In this document: in pieces, positions 6,021 through 14,128 of the stretch
How positions within the stretch are numbered: the first letter of the stretch is position 1
Layout: each line of letters begins with the position of its first letter
From: DASXTW01 sp046726275
GTDB lineage: Bacteria; Actinomycetota; UBA4738
Length of the DNA stretch: 20,698 nt
Direction: 5' to 3'
NCBI GenBank assembly: GCA_046726275.1
Contig: JBKPAF010000047.1
Location: 1-20,698 of the forward strand
The notes under the pieces: model-generated
What the model was told of the DNA's origin: nothing
Databases searched by the model: none
The model's input: the letters and a program-made list of their open reading frames with translations, nothing else
Made by a program: the position numbers and the translations under genes

Positions 6021-7424
6021 CTACGAGCCCGCTGAGGACGCCTGCGTTCGCGTCGAGAACTCGGCAAGCGCGGCGAGCTCGGATTCGGGAACGAGCGCTA
6101 CTACGTGGGTGCCGTCCGGTCCTTCGTTCGTGTCCATCACGACCCCGGTTCGGTACAGACGTGGGACGACGTCCGGCCGGTCGAACGGAACGAGGAGCGA
6201 AACCTCCACGGGCGGCCGGGGCAGCGTCTCGGCCACGCGTTCCAGGAGCGCCTCAGTCCCTTCCCCGGTGAGCGCGGACACCGGCGCGCCGTCCGGGTGC
6301 CGCCGGAGGATCCGCGCCCGCTGGACCTCGTCCAGGAGGTCCCACTTGTTCAAGGCGAGCACCTCCGGGATGGCCGCCGCACCGATCTCGCCCAGCACCT
6401 CTCGGACGGCCGTCATCTGGCCTTCGAGGTCGATGGCCGTCGCATCCGCGACATGCAGGACCAGGTCGCCCCGGGCGACCTCCTCGAGCGTCGACTTGAA
6501 CGCCTCGACCAGATCATGCGGGAGCTTCCGAACGAAGCCGACCGTGTCGGAGAGAGTGACCTTGCGCCCGCCGGGAAGGGCCAGGCGCCTGGTGGTCGGG
6601 TCCAGCGTGGCGAACGGCTGATCCGCCACGAGCGTCTGGGCGTCGGTCAGGGTGTTCATGAGCGTGGACTTTCCCGCGTTCGTGTACCCGGCCAGTGCGA
6701 CCTGCTGCACCCCCGATCGCTCGCGACGCGACCGCTTCACTCCCCTGCTCTTGGAAAGGTCCTTGATGTCGCGCCGGAGCTTGGTGATCCGGCGCCGGAT
6801 GTGCTGCCGGTCGACCTCGAGCTTCGTCTCGCCGGGACCGCGTGTCCCGATGCCGCCTCCCAGCCGCGACATGGCCTCGCCCCATCCTCGAAGCCTGGGG
6901 AGCAGATAGTTCAGCTGGGCCAGCTCGACCTGGAGCTTCCCTTCGCCCGACCTCGCGTGCAGGGCGAAGATGTCGAGGATCAAGGCCGTCCGGTCCAGCA
7001 CTTTCACTTTGAGTCGTTCCTCGAGGTTCCTGAGCTGGCCCGGAGACAGCTCGTCGTCCAGGATGATGGCGTCGGCGTCGGTCGAGTGCACCAGGTCGTG
7101 GATCTGGGCGATCTTGCCCTTGCCCACGAACGTCGAGGGGTCCGGGGTCGACCGGGACTGGACCACGCGACCCACCGGTTCTGCGCCAGCGGCCTGGGCC
7201 AGCGCGGCCAGCTCGTCCAGCGAATCTTCCTCCAGCCCGTTCCCCAGGCCGACCAGCACCGCCCGCTCCTGGACGGCCGGCCTCCATGTGGCGGATAGGG
7301 GAGACTCGGATTGGTACCGATCAGGCATGGTCGAGCCCAAATGCAAGAGACGCCGGCCACGAAGTCCCGGGAAGCGCCCCTTTCCCCGGAATCTGTTGCC
7401 CGGCGTCTCTGGCCCGCTCATCAT
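6021..7424 (-). CDS. hflX: HflX ribosome-associated GTPase
   Basis: HflX splits stalled 70S ribosomes and, in some bacteria, gives heat or macrolide tolerance. The protein has the HflX N-terminal domain (about 53-200: ERAVLVGL, FVGKGK, DDELSPGQLRNLE, LPRLRGWG), a glycine-rich linker GGGIGTRGPGETKLEVDRR-like block, a coiled region, then the G domain: G1 GYTNAGKST (246-254), G3 DTVGF (293-297), G4 NKWD (359-362), SALTGEG (G5). A C-terminal domain follows. The start is uncertain. ATG 7424 has a GAAGG seven bases upstream, but it sits in a stem-loop, and residues 1-32 are Gly/Arg/Pro-rich with a weaker third-position GC bias. ATG 7328 begins a normal-looking N-terminus but lacks a ribosome-binding site. 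The gene is convergent with lexA, with a 9-bp gap. Confidence 0.95.
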   Translation of the reverse strand: MMSGPETPGNRFRGKGRFPGLRGRRLLHLGSTMPDRYQSESPLSATWRPAVQERAVLVGLGNGLEEDSLDELAALAQAAGAEPVGRVVQSRSTPDPSTFVGKGKIAQIHDLVHSTDADAIILDDELSPGQLRNLEERLKVKVLDRTALILDIFALHARSGEGKLQVELAQLNYLLPRLRGWGEAMSRLGGGIGTRGPGETKLEVDRQHIRRRITKLRRDIKDLSKSRGVKRSRRERSGVQQVALAGYTNAGKSTLMNTLTDAQTLVADQPFATLDPTTRRLALPGGRKVTLSDTVGFVRKLPHDLVEAFKSTLEEVARGDLVLHVADATAIDLEGQMTAVREVLGEIGAAAIPEVLALNKWDLLDEVQRARILRRHPDGAPVSALTGEGTEALLERVAETLPRPPVEVSLLVPFDRPDVVPRLYRTGVVMDTNEGPDGTHVVALVPESELAALAEFSTRTQASSAGS

Positions 7425-7443
7425 TCCCGGGCCTTCGCGGGCC
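7346..7443 (-). ncRNA. Candidate structured leader of hflX: two abutting stem-loops
   Basis: Two stem-loops lie back to back on the minus strand. The first has a perfect 7-bp stem, GGCCCGC (7443..7437) with GCGGGCC (7417..7411). Its loop encloses GAAGG and the ATGATG at 7424. The second begins at the next base: an 11-bp perfect stem AGAGACGCCGG (7410..7400) with CCGGCGTCTCT (7356..7346). Inside it is a 9-bp hairpin with one mismatch, TCCGGGGAA with TTCCCGGGA, around loop AGGGGCGC. No U-tract follows, so it is not a simple terminator. The second start ATG 7328 lies 18 bases further. This is inferred from pairing only. Confidence 0.5.
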
Positions 7444-7514
7444 GAAACTCGGGATACCCCGGGATTTGTCGAACCCTGAGTGACGGATCGGCACGAGCAT
7501 CATCCGGAGAAGGC

Positions 7515-8669
7515 TCACGTCAGCCGGTCGCGGATGCGGCCCATGGCTTCCTCCAGGCGCGCATCCCCGACTGTGAGGGAGATCCGCACAAACCCTTCGC
7601 CGTGCTGCCCGTACCCCGTCCCGGGGGACACGACCACGGCGGCCTCCTGGAGCAGCTCGTCGGCGAAGTCCGCCGCCGTACGCCCGTGTGGCGTGGGCAC
7701 CCACACGTACACGGACCCCAGTGGGGGCTCGAGGTCGATGCCCATGCTCTGGAACGTGGCCACCACGACGTCCCGCCGCTTCTGGTAGATGGCCCGCATG
7801 CTCTCCACGTGGTCGAGCGGACCATCGAGCGCGGCTACACCGGCCCGCTGGATCGCGTTGAAGATGCCGGAGTCGAGGTTCGTCTTGAGCGTGGCCAGGG
7901 CCCGGATGGCGTCGGGATTCCCCACGGCGAACCCCAGGCGCCAGCCGGTCATGTTGTACGTCTTGGAGAGCGATCCGAACTCGATCACCACGTCCTTGGC
8001 CCCCGCGGCCTGAAGGGCGCTCGGGGCGGTGAATCCATCGAACGTGATCTCGCTGTAGGCCGCGTCGTGGCACAGCAGCAGCGAGTGCTCGCGAGCGAAG
8101 GCCACCGCTCGCTCGAAGAAAGGAACCTCCGCGACCGCCGCGGTGGGGTTGCTCGGGTAGCCGAGCCATATCAGCTTCGCGTTCCCTGACGGCCGGATTC
8201 GGTCGAAGTCCGGCCGGAACCCGTTCGAGGCATCCAAAGGCATCGATACCGCCTGTCCCCCAGCGAGGAGCACGCTGGTCGCGTACACCGGGTACCCGGG
8301 GTCCGGCACCAGGGCCTCGTCTCCGGGGTCGACGTAGGCGAAGGCGACGTGGGCCACGCCTTCCTTGGAGCCGATGAGCGGTAGGACCTCCGTGGAGGGA
8401 TCGAGCTCCACTCCGAAGCGTCGCGCGTAGAAGCGGGCGATCGCCGACCGGAAGGAGGGCAACCCGTAATACGAGGGGTACTGGTGCGTCGTCGGGTCCT
8501 CGGCCGCCTCCTGCAACGCCTCGACGACGTGCCGGGGCGTGGGGAGATCGGGGTCGCCGACCCCCAGCGAGATGACGTGCTGACCCGCGGCGCGCTTGGC
8601 CTCGATCTTCTTGTCGAGTTCGGCGAACAGGTACGGAGGGAGGGCGCGGATCCGATCGGCTACCCTCAC
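7515..8669 (-). CDS. dapL: LL-diaminopimelate aminotransferase (fold type I PLP enzyme)
   Basis: By family, converts tetrahydrodipicolinate to LL-2,6-diaminopimelate with glutamate as amino donor. This bypasses dapC/D/E in lysine and peptidoglycan precursor synthesis. The 384-residue protein has the type-I aminotransferase landmarks: PPYLFAELDKK at 11-21, typical of this subgroup; SLGVGDPDLPTP at 34-45; YPSNPT at 171-176; DAAYSEI at 202-208; the PLP-lysine motif SLSKTYNMTGWR (Lys236); and a C-terminal arginine region GFVRISLT. GTG 8669 is chosen because it overlaps the dapF stop as GTGA and gives the family N-terminus. A longer frame to 8774 would overlap dapF by about 109 bp. Adjacency to dapF, which uses its product, supports LL-DAP specificity over a generic aspartate aminotransferase. 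Confidence 0.9.
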   Translation of the reverse strand: MRVADRIRALPPYLFAELDKKIEAKRAAGQHVISLGVGDPDLPTPRHVVEALQEAAEDPTTHQYPSYYGLPSFRSAIARFYARRFGVELDPSTEVLPLIGSKEGVAHVAFAYVDPGDEALVPDPGYPVYATSVLLAGGQAVSMPLDASNGFRPDFDRIRPSGNAKLIWLGYPSNPTAAVAEVPFFERAVAFAREHSLLLCHDAAYSEITFDGFTAPSALQAAGAKDVVIEFGSLSKTYNMTGWRLGFAVGNPDAIRALATLKTNLDSGIFNAIQRAGVAALDGPLDHVESMRAIYQKRRDVVVATFQSMGIDLEPPLGSVYVWVPTPHGRTAADFADELLQEAAVVVSPGTGYGQHGEGFVRISLTVGDARLEEAMGRIRDRLT

Positions 8670-9541
8670 CGGGCGGATCCCGTCGGCGCCGATCGGAGCC
8701 ACGACTCGTCCAGCTCCCCGTCGTATACGCACACGGCCGGACCGGTCAGGAAGAGGTGATCGTCCGAGGCCCACCGGACTCCCAGCAGCCCGCCGGGAAA
8801 CTCGACCTCGGCCTGCCTGCCGACCAGGCCTGCGAGCTCACTCGCCACCAGAGACGCACACGCTCCGGTGCCGCACGCCATGGTCTCCCCCACCCCGCGC
8901 TCCCACACCCGCATCTTGATCCGCCCGTTCGAGGGCTGGATGAACTCGACGTTGGTCCGATTCGGGAACTCCGGTCGCACCTCGATGCTCGGTCCGAGCG
9001 TGGCGACCGGCATCTCGGCCAGGTCCTCAGCGGGATCCACGAACAGGACGACGTGGGGATTCCCCATCGACAGCGCGGTGGCGACGAAGGTCCTGCCGTC
9101 GATTTCGAGCTCCTGTTCGATGAAGGTGTCGGTCGGCTCTCCCGTCATCGGGATCGCCTTTCGCTCGAACGCGGGCGGCCCCATGTCGACGGTAACGCTT
9201 CGGACCGTTCTGTCGCTTGCTTGCAGGACCAGATGCTTGAGCCCGGCCCTGGTCAGAACGTCGATCTCTGTCTCCGGCGTGAGTCCCCGGTCATAGACGT
9301 ATTTGGCCAAGCATCGGATGCCGTTGCCGCACATCTCGGCCGGCTCCCCCTCAGCGTTGTAGTAGTCCATGAAGAAGTCCGCCTCGGGAGCTGGCGCGAT
9401 GCGGATCAGACCATCGGCACCGACCCCCTTCCGGCGGTCGCACAGCGCCGCGATCGACGCACGGTCCAGGCGGACCCGGTCCTCGACGTCTTCGATCATG
9501 ACGAAGTCGTTTCCCGTCCCGTGGTATTTGGCGAACCTCAT
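8666..9541 (-). CDS. dapF: Diaminopimelate epimerase
   Basis: Interconverts LL- and meso-diaminopimelate without a cofactor, the step before lysine and before meso-DAP cross-links in peptidoglycan. The 291-residue protein has both catalytic thiol motifs: EMCGNGIRCLAKY (Cys71) and MACGTGACAS (Cys223). It also has the N-terminal KYHGTGNDF (5-13), GADG, FMDYYNAEG, and the NPH at 161-163. ATG 9541 is preceded by AGGGGG and overlaps the miaA stop as ATGA. The 3' end overlaps the dapL start as GTGA. The three-gene coupling suggests one transcript, miaB-miaA-dapF-dapL. miaA-dapF adjacency is common in actinobacteria. Confidence 0.97.
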   Translation of the reverse strand: MRFAKYHGTGNDFVMIEDVEDRVRLDRASIAALCDRRKGVGADGLIRIAPAPEADFFMDYYNAEGEPAEMCGNGIRCLAKYVYDRGLTPETEIDVLTRAGLKHLVLQASDRTVRSVTVDMGPPAFERKAIPMTGEPTDTFIEQELEIDGRTFVATALSMGNPHVVLFVDPAEDLAEMPVATLGPSIEVRPEFPNRTNVEFIQPSNGRIKMRVWERGVGETMACGTGACASLVASELAGLVGRQAEVEFPGGLLGVRWASDDHLFLTGPAVCVYDGELDESWLRSAPTGSAR

Positions 9542-10515
9542 CGTGCCCCCTGCGCGTGTACCGCCACCGTCAGATCCGCTCGTCGCGCGGACTGATCCCC
9601 TCGAAGATACTTCACCATCTCCGGAACGAGCGCGGGGGCTCCTTCCTCCCCCGCGCGGAACCAGCGGATCCGAGGGTCTCGCCGGAACCAGGCCGCCTGC
9701 CTGCGCGCCAGGGCCCTGGTCCGGCGTATCGTGACCGCCCCGACCTCGTCGAGCTCGATGGCGCCCTCCAGGTAAGCGACCGCTTCCGCGTAGCCGATGG
9801 CCTGCGACGAGGTCAGGAACGAGGCGAATCCTCGCTCTAGCAGGGCCCGTGTCTCGTCGATCAGCCCCGGCAGCATGGCGTGCACGCGCCGCTCGATCCG
9901 CCGGTGGAGTGCCATCCGGGGAAGCTCAATGCCGGCTGCCCGCACGGCGGTTTCCGGGTACTCATCCCACGCCCTCGCGTAGGAGGAAAACGCCTTCCCG
10001 GTGAGCGCGGCCACCTCCAACGCCCGCACGGTGCGCCGTGCGTTGGCTGGCTCGATCTTGCGAGCGGCGTCGGGATCGATCGCCTCCAATCGCCGGTGGA
10101 GGACTTCGGCACCGAGCACCGAGGCCTCAGCCTGGAGGAGGGCTCGGGTAGCGGGCAGGGTCCCAGGGAACCGGAGCCCATCCACGACCGCCCGGTAATA
10201 CAGGCCACCGCCACCAACGAGCAGGGGACGTTTTCCTCTCGAGCGCACGTCGGCGATGGTGTTGCGGGCCAACTGCTGGAACGCGGCCACCGAGAATCGT
10301 TCATCCGGACCGACGAGGTCGATGAGGTGGTGCGGGATGCATTGGCGCTGCTCCAGGGTCGGCTTGGCAGTCCCAACGTCCATGCCCCGGTACACGAGCA
10401 TCGAGTCCACGCACAGGATCTCGGCGCCCAGGGCTTCCGCGATCGCCACCGAAGCCTCGGTCTTTCCCGAGGCAGTGGGCCCAACGAGGGCGAGCAGTCG
10501 CCCGGGCGAGATCAC
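9538..10515 (-). CDS. miaA: tRNA dimethylallyltransferase
   Basis: Transfers a dimethylallyl group to N6 of A37 in tRNAs that read codons starting with U. The 325-residue protein opens with the P-loop GPTASGKT (12-19), followed by DSMLVYRGMDVGTAKP (37-52), PHHLIDL (61-67), VGGGGLYYRA, and ARRTVRALEV. The late motifs SQAIGYAEAVAYL and RRTRALARRQAAWFRRD complete the family pattern. GTG 10515 overlaps the miaB stop as GTGA and has GGGGAGG nearby. The open frame continues upstream through miaB but is not protein-like there. It sits directly after miaB, which acts on its product. Confidence 0.97.
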   Translation of the reverse strand: MISPGRLLALVGPTASGKTEASVAIAEALGAEILCVDSMLVYRGMDVGTAKPTLEQRQCIPHHLIDLVGPDERFSVAAFQQLARNTIADVRSRGKRPLLVGGGGLYYRAVVDGLRFPGTLPATRALLQAEASVLGAEVLHRRLEAIDPDAARKIEPANARRTVRALEVAALTGKAFSSYARAWDEYPETAVRAAGIELPRMALHRRIERRVHAMLPGLIDETRALLERGFASFLTSSQAIGYAEAVAYLEGAIELDEVGAVTIRRTRALARRQAAWFRRDPRIRWFRAGEEGAPALVPEMVKYLRGDQSARRADLTVAVHAQGAR

Positions 10516-11825
10516 GCCTCCCCATCCAGATGATGAGGGTGCGCGGCTGTTACGACTGCGTCGGCGAAGGTCCCGGCGACCATGTCGCCCTCGAAGTGGA
10601 TGAGCTTGTTGGTTCGGGTTCGGCCCTGGAGCTTGCCCTTTCGCCCCCGCCCTTCGACAAGGACTTCGACGCTCTTGCCGACGAGTTCCTGGTTCTTCTC
10701 CAGAGAGATCCGCTCCTGGAGCTCGCACAGCCGGTCGAACCGCTCCTGGACGATCTCCTTCGGAACCTCGCCCGGGAACGACGCCGCCGCGGTTCCGGGG
10801 CGAGGCGAGTACTGGAAGGTGAACGCGGCGTCGAATCGCGCCGTGTCCACGACCCGCATCGTTTCCCCGAAATCGTCCTCGGTCTCCCCGGGGAACCCGA
10901 CGATGAGGTCGGTGGTCACAGCGACCTCGGGAAGGGTGGCTCTGATCCGGTCGAGCCAGGAAAGGTATCGCTCGGATCGATAGGAGCGCTGCATCTGCCG
11001 GAGGATCCGGTCCGATCCGGACTGCAGAGGGAAGTGGATGTGCTCGCACACCGTCTCGCACTCCGCCATGGCTTCGATCACGTCCTGGGTGAAGTCGTGT
11101 GGGTGAGGGCTGGTGAACCGGACTCGACGGAGGCCCCGGACCTCGTTCACGGTCCGGAGCAGATCGGCAAAGAGCGGGCGGCGGCTGGATCCTGGAACCG
11201 TGAAGTCCCGCCCGTACGTGTTCACGTTCTGGCCGAGCAGGGTCACCTCGATCACCCCATCCCGGACCAGTCCCTGCACCTCCGCCAGGACGTCCCCGAG
11301 CGACCTCGAGAGCTGCGGGCCCCGGACTAGCGGAACGATGCAGAAGGTGCAGCGATTGTCACAGCCCACGCTCACGGACACCCATGCGTGCCAGGGCGAC
11401 TCGCGGCGGGCGGGGAGGGCGCTGGGAAACACCTCCGTGTACTCACGCACGTCCATCTGCGGACCTTCGCGGTCGGCCGCACGGATGAGCTCGAGGAGCG
11501 ACGGCAGCGCGTGCGTCCCGATCACCACGTCCACCCACGGAGCGCGGCGCTGGATCAGCCCCTGGTCCTTCTGGGCGAGACAGCCCGCGACCACGATCCG
11601 CATCCGCGGGTTCCGCGCCTTGAGGGGCTTCAGATGTCCGAGGCTGCCGTACAGGCGGTTGTCGGCGTTCTCCCGGACCGCGCACGTGTTGAGGACGACC
11701 ACTTCGGCCTCCGCGGCGTCCTCCGCTCGAGCGTATCCGTCCGATTCGAGCAGACCAGAGATGCGCTCGGAGTCGTGCTCGTTCATCTGGCACCCGAAGG
11801 TGCGTACGAGATAGCGGCCGGTCAC
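10512..11825 (-). CDS. miaB: tRNA-2-methylthio-N6-dimethylallyladenosine synthase
   Basis: Radical-SAM methylthiotransferase that adds a methylthio group to the i6A37 made by MiaA. The 437-residue protein has three domains. The N-terminal MTTase domain has cluster cysteines Cys12 (TFGCQMN), Cys48 (NTCAVRENA) and Cys82 (AGCLAQ). The radical SAM domain has CDNRCTFC (155-162) and further family blocks such as GQNVNTYG, SPHP and PLQSGSD. The C-terminal TRAM domain (about 370-435) ends in GRTRTNKLIHFEG and a hydrophobic strand. It starts at GTG 11825. A TAGATT -10-like hexamer (11838..11833) lies 7 bases before it and no ribosome-binding site is evident, so a leaderless mRNA is possible, though no -35 is seen. 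Confidence 0.97.
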   Translation of the reverse strand: MTGRYLVRTFGCQMNEHDSERISGLLESDGYARAEDAAEAEVVVLNTCAVRENADNRLYGSLGHLKPLKARNPRMRIVVAGCLAQKDQGLIQRRAPWVDVVIGTHALPSLLELIRAADREGPQMDVREYTEVFPSALPARRESPWHAWVSVSVGCDNRCTFCIVPLVRGPQLSRSLGDVLAEVQGLVRDGVIEVTLLGQNVNTYGRDFTVPGSSRRPLFADLLRTVNEVRGLRRVRFTSPHPHDFTQDVIEAMAECETVCEHIHFPLQSGSDRILRQMQRSYRSERYLSWLDRIRATLPEVAVTTDLIVGFPGETEDDFGETMRVVDTARFDAAFTFQYSPRPGTAAASFPGEVPKEIVQERFDRLCELQERISLEKNQELVGKSVEVLVEGRGRKGKLQGRTRTNKLIHFEGDMVAGTFADAVVTAAHPHHLDGEA

Positions 11826-11860
11826 GTTTCCGAATCTAGCAGAGGCGTGACCGGCCGCTT

Positions 11861-11878
11861 CGAACGGTGGCCGTTTCG
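11861..11878 (-). terminator. Weak hairpin after the membrane-protein gene
   Basis: CGAACGG-TGG-CCGTTTCG (plus strand) forms a near-perfect inverted repeat with one bulged base, starting 5 bases after the stop of the upstream gene on the minus strand. There is no U-tract, so termination is only a possibility. Confidence 0.25.
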
Positions 11879-11882
11879 AGAG

Positions 11883-12407
11883 TTACGCCTCGACGACGGT
11901 GGTTCCGGCAGGAGCCACCACCGCAGTCCTCGTGCCGAAGAAGCCTCCGATCAGGGCGACGATCCCGCCGGCCAGGCACACCCACGCGCCGACCTGCACA
12001 TCGGCCACGGTCTGGTCCGCGCGATAGACCTGGATCAGGAACAGCACGAACCCTGCGATGGCCAGGGCTCCGGCGAACCGGGTGAGCCACCCGGACCGAG
12101 GGGCCAACCCGACGATGGCGAGGAGTCCGAGCACGATCATCACGAACCCGACCGTCGCCACGAACGTGGACTCCTGCTTCTGGAAGGTGGTCTCCCAGAA
12201 CGCGCGGACATCCAGATCGACTCCGCTGTTGCCCTCGAACCAGTCGAGGAATGCGCCGATGATGAGGCCAGCCGCACCGACCAACGTGAGGATCATCCGG
12301 ACGGCCAGTCCGGCCGCTCCCCATCCGGGCCGGGCAGCTACCGGCGTGGCCCTCGCGGGCTCGTACGCCGGCTCGACGTGCTCGTGTTCGTGGGCAGGCT
12401 CAGCCAT
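11883..12407 (-). CDS. Four-helix membrane protein of unknown function
   Basis: A 174-residue protein I do not recognise. The N-terminal ~30 residues are hydrophilic and His/Glu-rich (HEHEHVEPAYEPAR) and probably cytoplasmic. Four hydrophobic segments follow: about 33-55 (AGLAVRMILTLVGAAGLIIGAF), 81-101 (TFVATVGFVMIVLGLLAIVGL), 110-127 (RFAGALAIAGFVLFLIQV) and 139-160 (GAWVCLAGGIVALIGGFFG). A short extracytoplasmic loop with FLDWFEGNSGVDLDVRAFW sits between helices 1 and 2. This loop recalls small membrane proteins with a W-F/L-DWF patch, but I cannot assign a family. ATG 12407 follows AAGGGGG by 7 bases, a good ribosome-binding site. It is separated from rny by a hairpin and from miaB by 57 bp, so it is probably its own transcription unit. 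Confidence 0.85.
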   Translation of the reverse strand: MAEPAHEHEHVEPAYEPARATPVAARPGWGAAGLAVRMILTLVGAAGLIIGAFLDWFEGNSGVDLDVRAFWETTFQKQESTFVATVGFVMIVLGLLAIVGLAPRSGWLTRFAGALAIAGFVLFLIQVYRADQTVADVQVGAWVCLAGGIVALIGGFFGTRTAVVAPAGTTVVEA

Positions 12408-12495
12408 GATTGCCCCCTTTCTTTACCTCGCCTAGGTGTACCCAACGCAAAGCAAGGACTAACGAGAGTGCGCCGCTGGGTACGTGGCCAGAATG

Positions 12496-12529
12496 CGGCC
12501 GAACGGGAGCGGAAACCGTGCCCCGGCCG
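12496..12529 (-). terminator. Hairpin after rny, possible terminator
   Basis: Starting 4 bases after the rny stop on the minus strand, the arms CGGCCG (12529..12524 and 12501..12496) enclose GGG/CCC and CGG/CCG pairs around loop TTT, giving a long imperfect stem. No U-tract follows, as is often the case in high-GC genomes. It marks the probable 3' end of the rny transcript. Confidence 0.4.
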
Positions 12530-12533
12530 ACGT

Positions 12534-14066
12534 CTACTTGGCGAACTCGACCGCTCGGGTCTCCCGGACGACGGTGATCTTGATCTGGCCGGGGTACTGA
12601 AGCTCCTCTTCGACCTGCTTCGCGATGTCCCGCGCCAGGACCTGCGCGGCCACGTCGTCCAGTTCCTTCGGTTTGACCATGACCCGGACCTCCCGGCCCG
12701 CCTGCATGGCGAAGGTCTTCTCCACGCCCGCGTAGGAGGTGCAGATCTCCTCCAGTCGCTCGAGCCTCTTCACGTAGGTCTCCAACGACTCACGCCGGGC
12801 CCCGGGGCGGCCGCCCGAGATGGCGTCGGCCGTCTGGGCGAGGACAGCCTCGATGGTGCGCTGCTCCACCTCACCGTGGTGCGACTCGATGGCGTGCACG
12901 ACCTCGGGCGACTCCCGCAACCTGCGGGCGAGCTCCGCACCGATAAGGGCGTGCGAGCCCTCCACCTCGTGCGTGACGGCCTTGCCGATGTCGTGGAGCA
13001 GGGCGCACCGCTTCACCAGCTTGGGGTCGATCCCCAGCTCCGCGGCCATGGCGGCTCCGATGTGTGCGGATTCCACCAGGTGCCTGAGGACGTTCTGCCC
13101 GTAGGACGTCCGGTACTGGAGGCGCCCCAGCACCTTGATCATCTCTGGATGGATGTCGGTGATCCCGACCTCCGCCAGCGCCTCCTCCCCCGCTCGCTTG
13201 ATCTGCTCGTCCACCTCGGCCAGGGACCGGTCGTGCATCTCCTCGATCCGGGCGGGATGGATCCGGCCGTCGGAGACCAGCTTCTCCAGCGTGAGCCGCG
13301 CCACCTCGCGCCGAACCGGGTCGAAGCACGAAAGCACCACAGCTTCAGGTGTGTCGTCGATGATCAGGTTGACGCCCGTGAGCGCCTCGAACGACCGGAT
13401 GTTCCTTCCCTCTCGCCCGATGATCCTGCCCTTCATGTCGTCGGACGGAAGCGGGAATACGGAGACCGTCGACTCGGCCGTCTGCTCCGAGGCCACCCGC
13501 TGGATCGAGATGGTGACGATCTTCCTGGCCCGTTTCTCCCCTTCCTCCCGGGCCCGCTGCTCGATCTCCCGCACCGTGGCCATCGCATCGCGCTTGGCCT
13601 CGTCGACGACCTGGGCGATGAGGCCGTCCTTGGCCTCCTGTGCCGTCAAATGACTGACCCGCTCCAGCTCCCGGCGCTGCTCCGTGGCCGCACTGGAGAT
13701 CTCCTCACGGAGCCGCTCGAGCTCCTTCTCCGTTCGATCCAGCCGCTGCTCTCTGGACGTGACCTCCTGGAGCTTGCCATCCAACTGTTGTTCCTGCCGG
13801 GTGATGCGGTCCTCGTTCCTCTTGATCTCCTCCCGCCGGAGGCGGACGTCCTCCTCCGCCTCCTTGCGCATGGCGGAGATCTCCTCCTTGACCTCCACCA
13901 GGGCTTGGCGGACCCGGGTCTCCGCTTCGAGCTCGGCCTCGGCCACGAGCTTCTCCGCCCGGGCCTCCGCCGTATCGAGCCTCCGGGCGACCATGGCCTT
14001 CCGGGCGGCGAACCCCACGGCGAGGCCCGCCACCAGAGCGAGCACCGCCACCAACGCCGTCGTCAT
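12534..14066 (-). CDS. rny: Ribonuclease Y
   Basis: Membrane-anchored endoribonuclease that starts mRNA decay. The 510-residue length and layout match the family. Residues 3-24 form an N-terminal membrane anchor. A long charged coiled coil (about 28-200) follows. Next is a KH RNA-binding domain (VFPLPSDDMKGRIIGREGRNIRSFEALTG-type block near 205-240, with GREGRN). The HD domain has the metal-binding HDIGK (about 364-368) and the HHGEVE motif. Start ATG 14066 is supported by AGGAGG six bases upstream, whereas an in-frame start at 14090 would add eight residues. Placement after recA/recX is known in Firmicutes and in deep actinobacteria; well-studied actinobacteria rely on RNase E/G and RNase J instead. 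A hairpin lies in its 5' leader. Confidence 0.97.
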   Translation of the reverse strand: MTTALVAVLALVAGLAVGFAARKAMVARRLDTAEARAEKLVAEAELEAETRVRQALVEVKEEISAMRKEAEEDVRLRREEIKRNEDRITRQEQQLDGKLQEVTSREQRLDRTEKELERLREEISSAATEQRRELERVSHLTAQEAKDGLIAQVVDEAKRDAMATVREIEQRAREEGEKRARKIVTISIQRVASEQTAESTVSVFPLPSDDMKGRIIGREGRNIRSFEALTGVNLIIDDTPEAVVLSCFDPVRREVARLTLEKLVSDGRIHPARIEEMHDRSLAEVDEQIKRAGEEALAEVGITDIHPEMIKVLGRLQYRTSYGQNVLRHLVESAHIGAAMAAELGIDPKLVKRCALLHDIGKAVTHEVEGSHALIGAELARRLRESPEVVHAIESHHGEVEQRTIEAVLAQTADAISGGRPGARRESLETYVKRLERLEEICTSYAGVEKTFAMQAGREVRVMVKPKELDDVAAQVLARDIAKQVEEELQYPGQIKITVVRETRAVEFAK

Positions 14067-14093
14067 CGCTGCCTCCTCGTCAAAACGCAAAAC

Positions 14094-14128
14094 GCCGAGC
14101 CGGAGGCCTCTTCGGCCACCTGCTCGGC
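14094..14128 (-). promoter_or_regulatory. Leader hairpin of rny
   Basis: On the minus strand, outer arms GCCGAGC and GCTCGGC (7 perfect bp) enclose an inner GGCC-GAAGA-GGCC hairpin. GTTTTGCGTTTTG follows immediately, and the rny ribosome-binding site follows that. It could be an attenuating terminator, a 5'-end protecting structure or a site for self-regulation by RNase Y. The remaining 14129-14334 stretch shows no gene or convincing promoter, only a small GGCC-TTTC-GGCC hairpin after recX. Confidence 0.45.

Noticed and set aside
8670..8774. Longer dapL start at 8774
   Set aside because: It would overlap dapF by over 100 bases and add Arg/Gly-rich residues foreign to the family. The GTGA joint at 8669 fits better.
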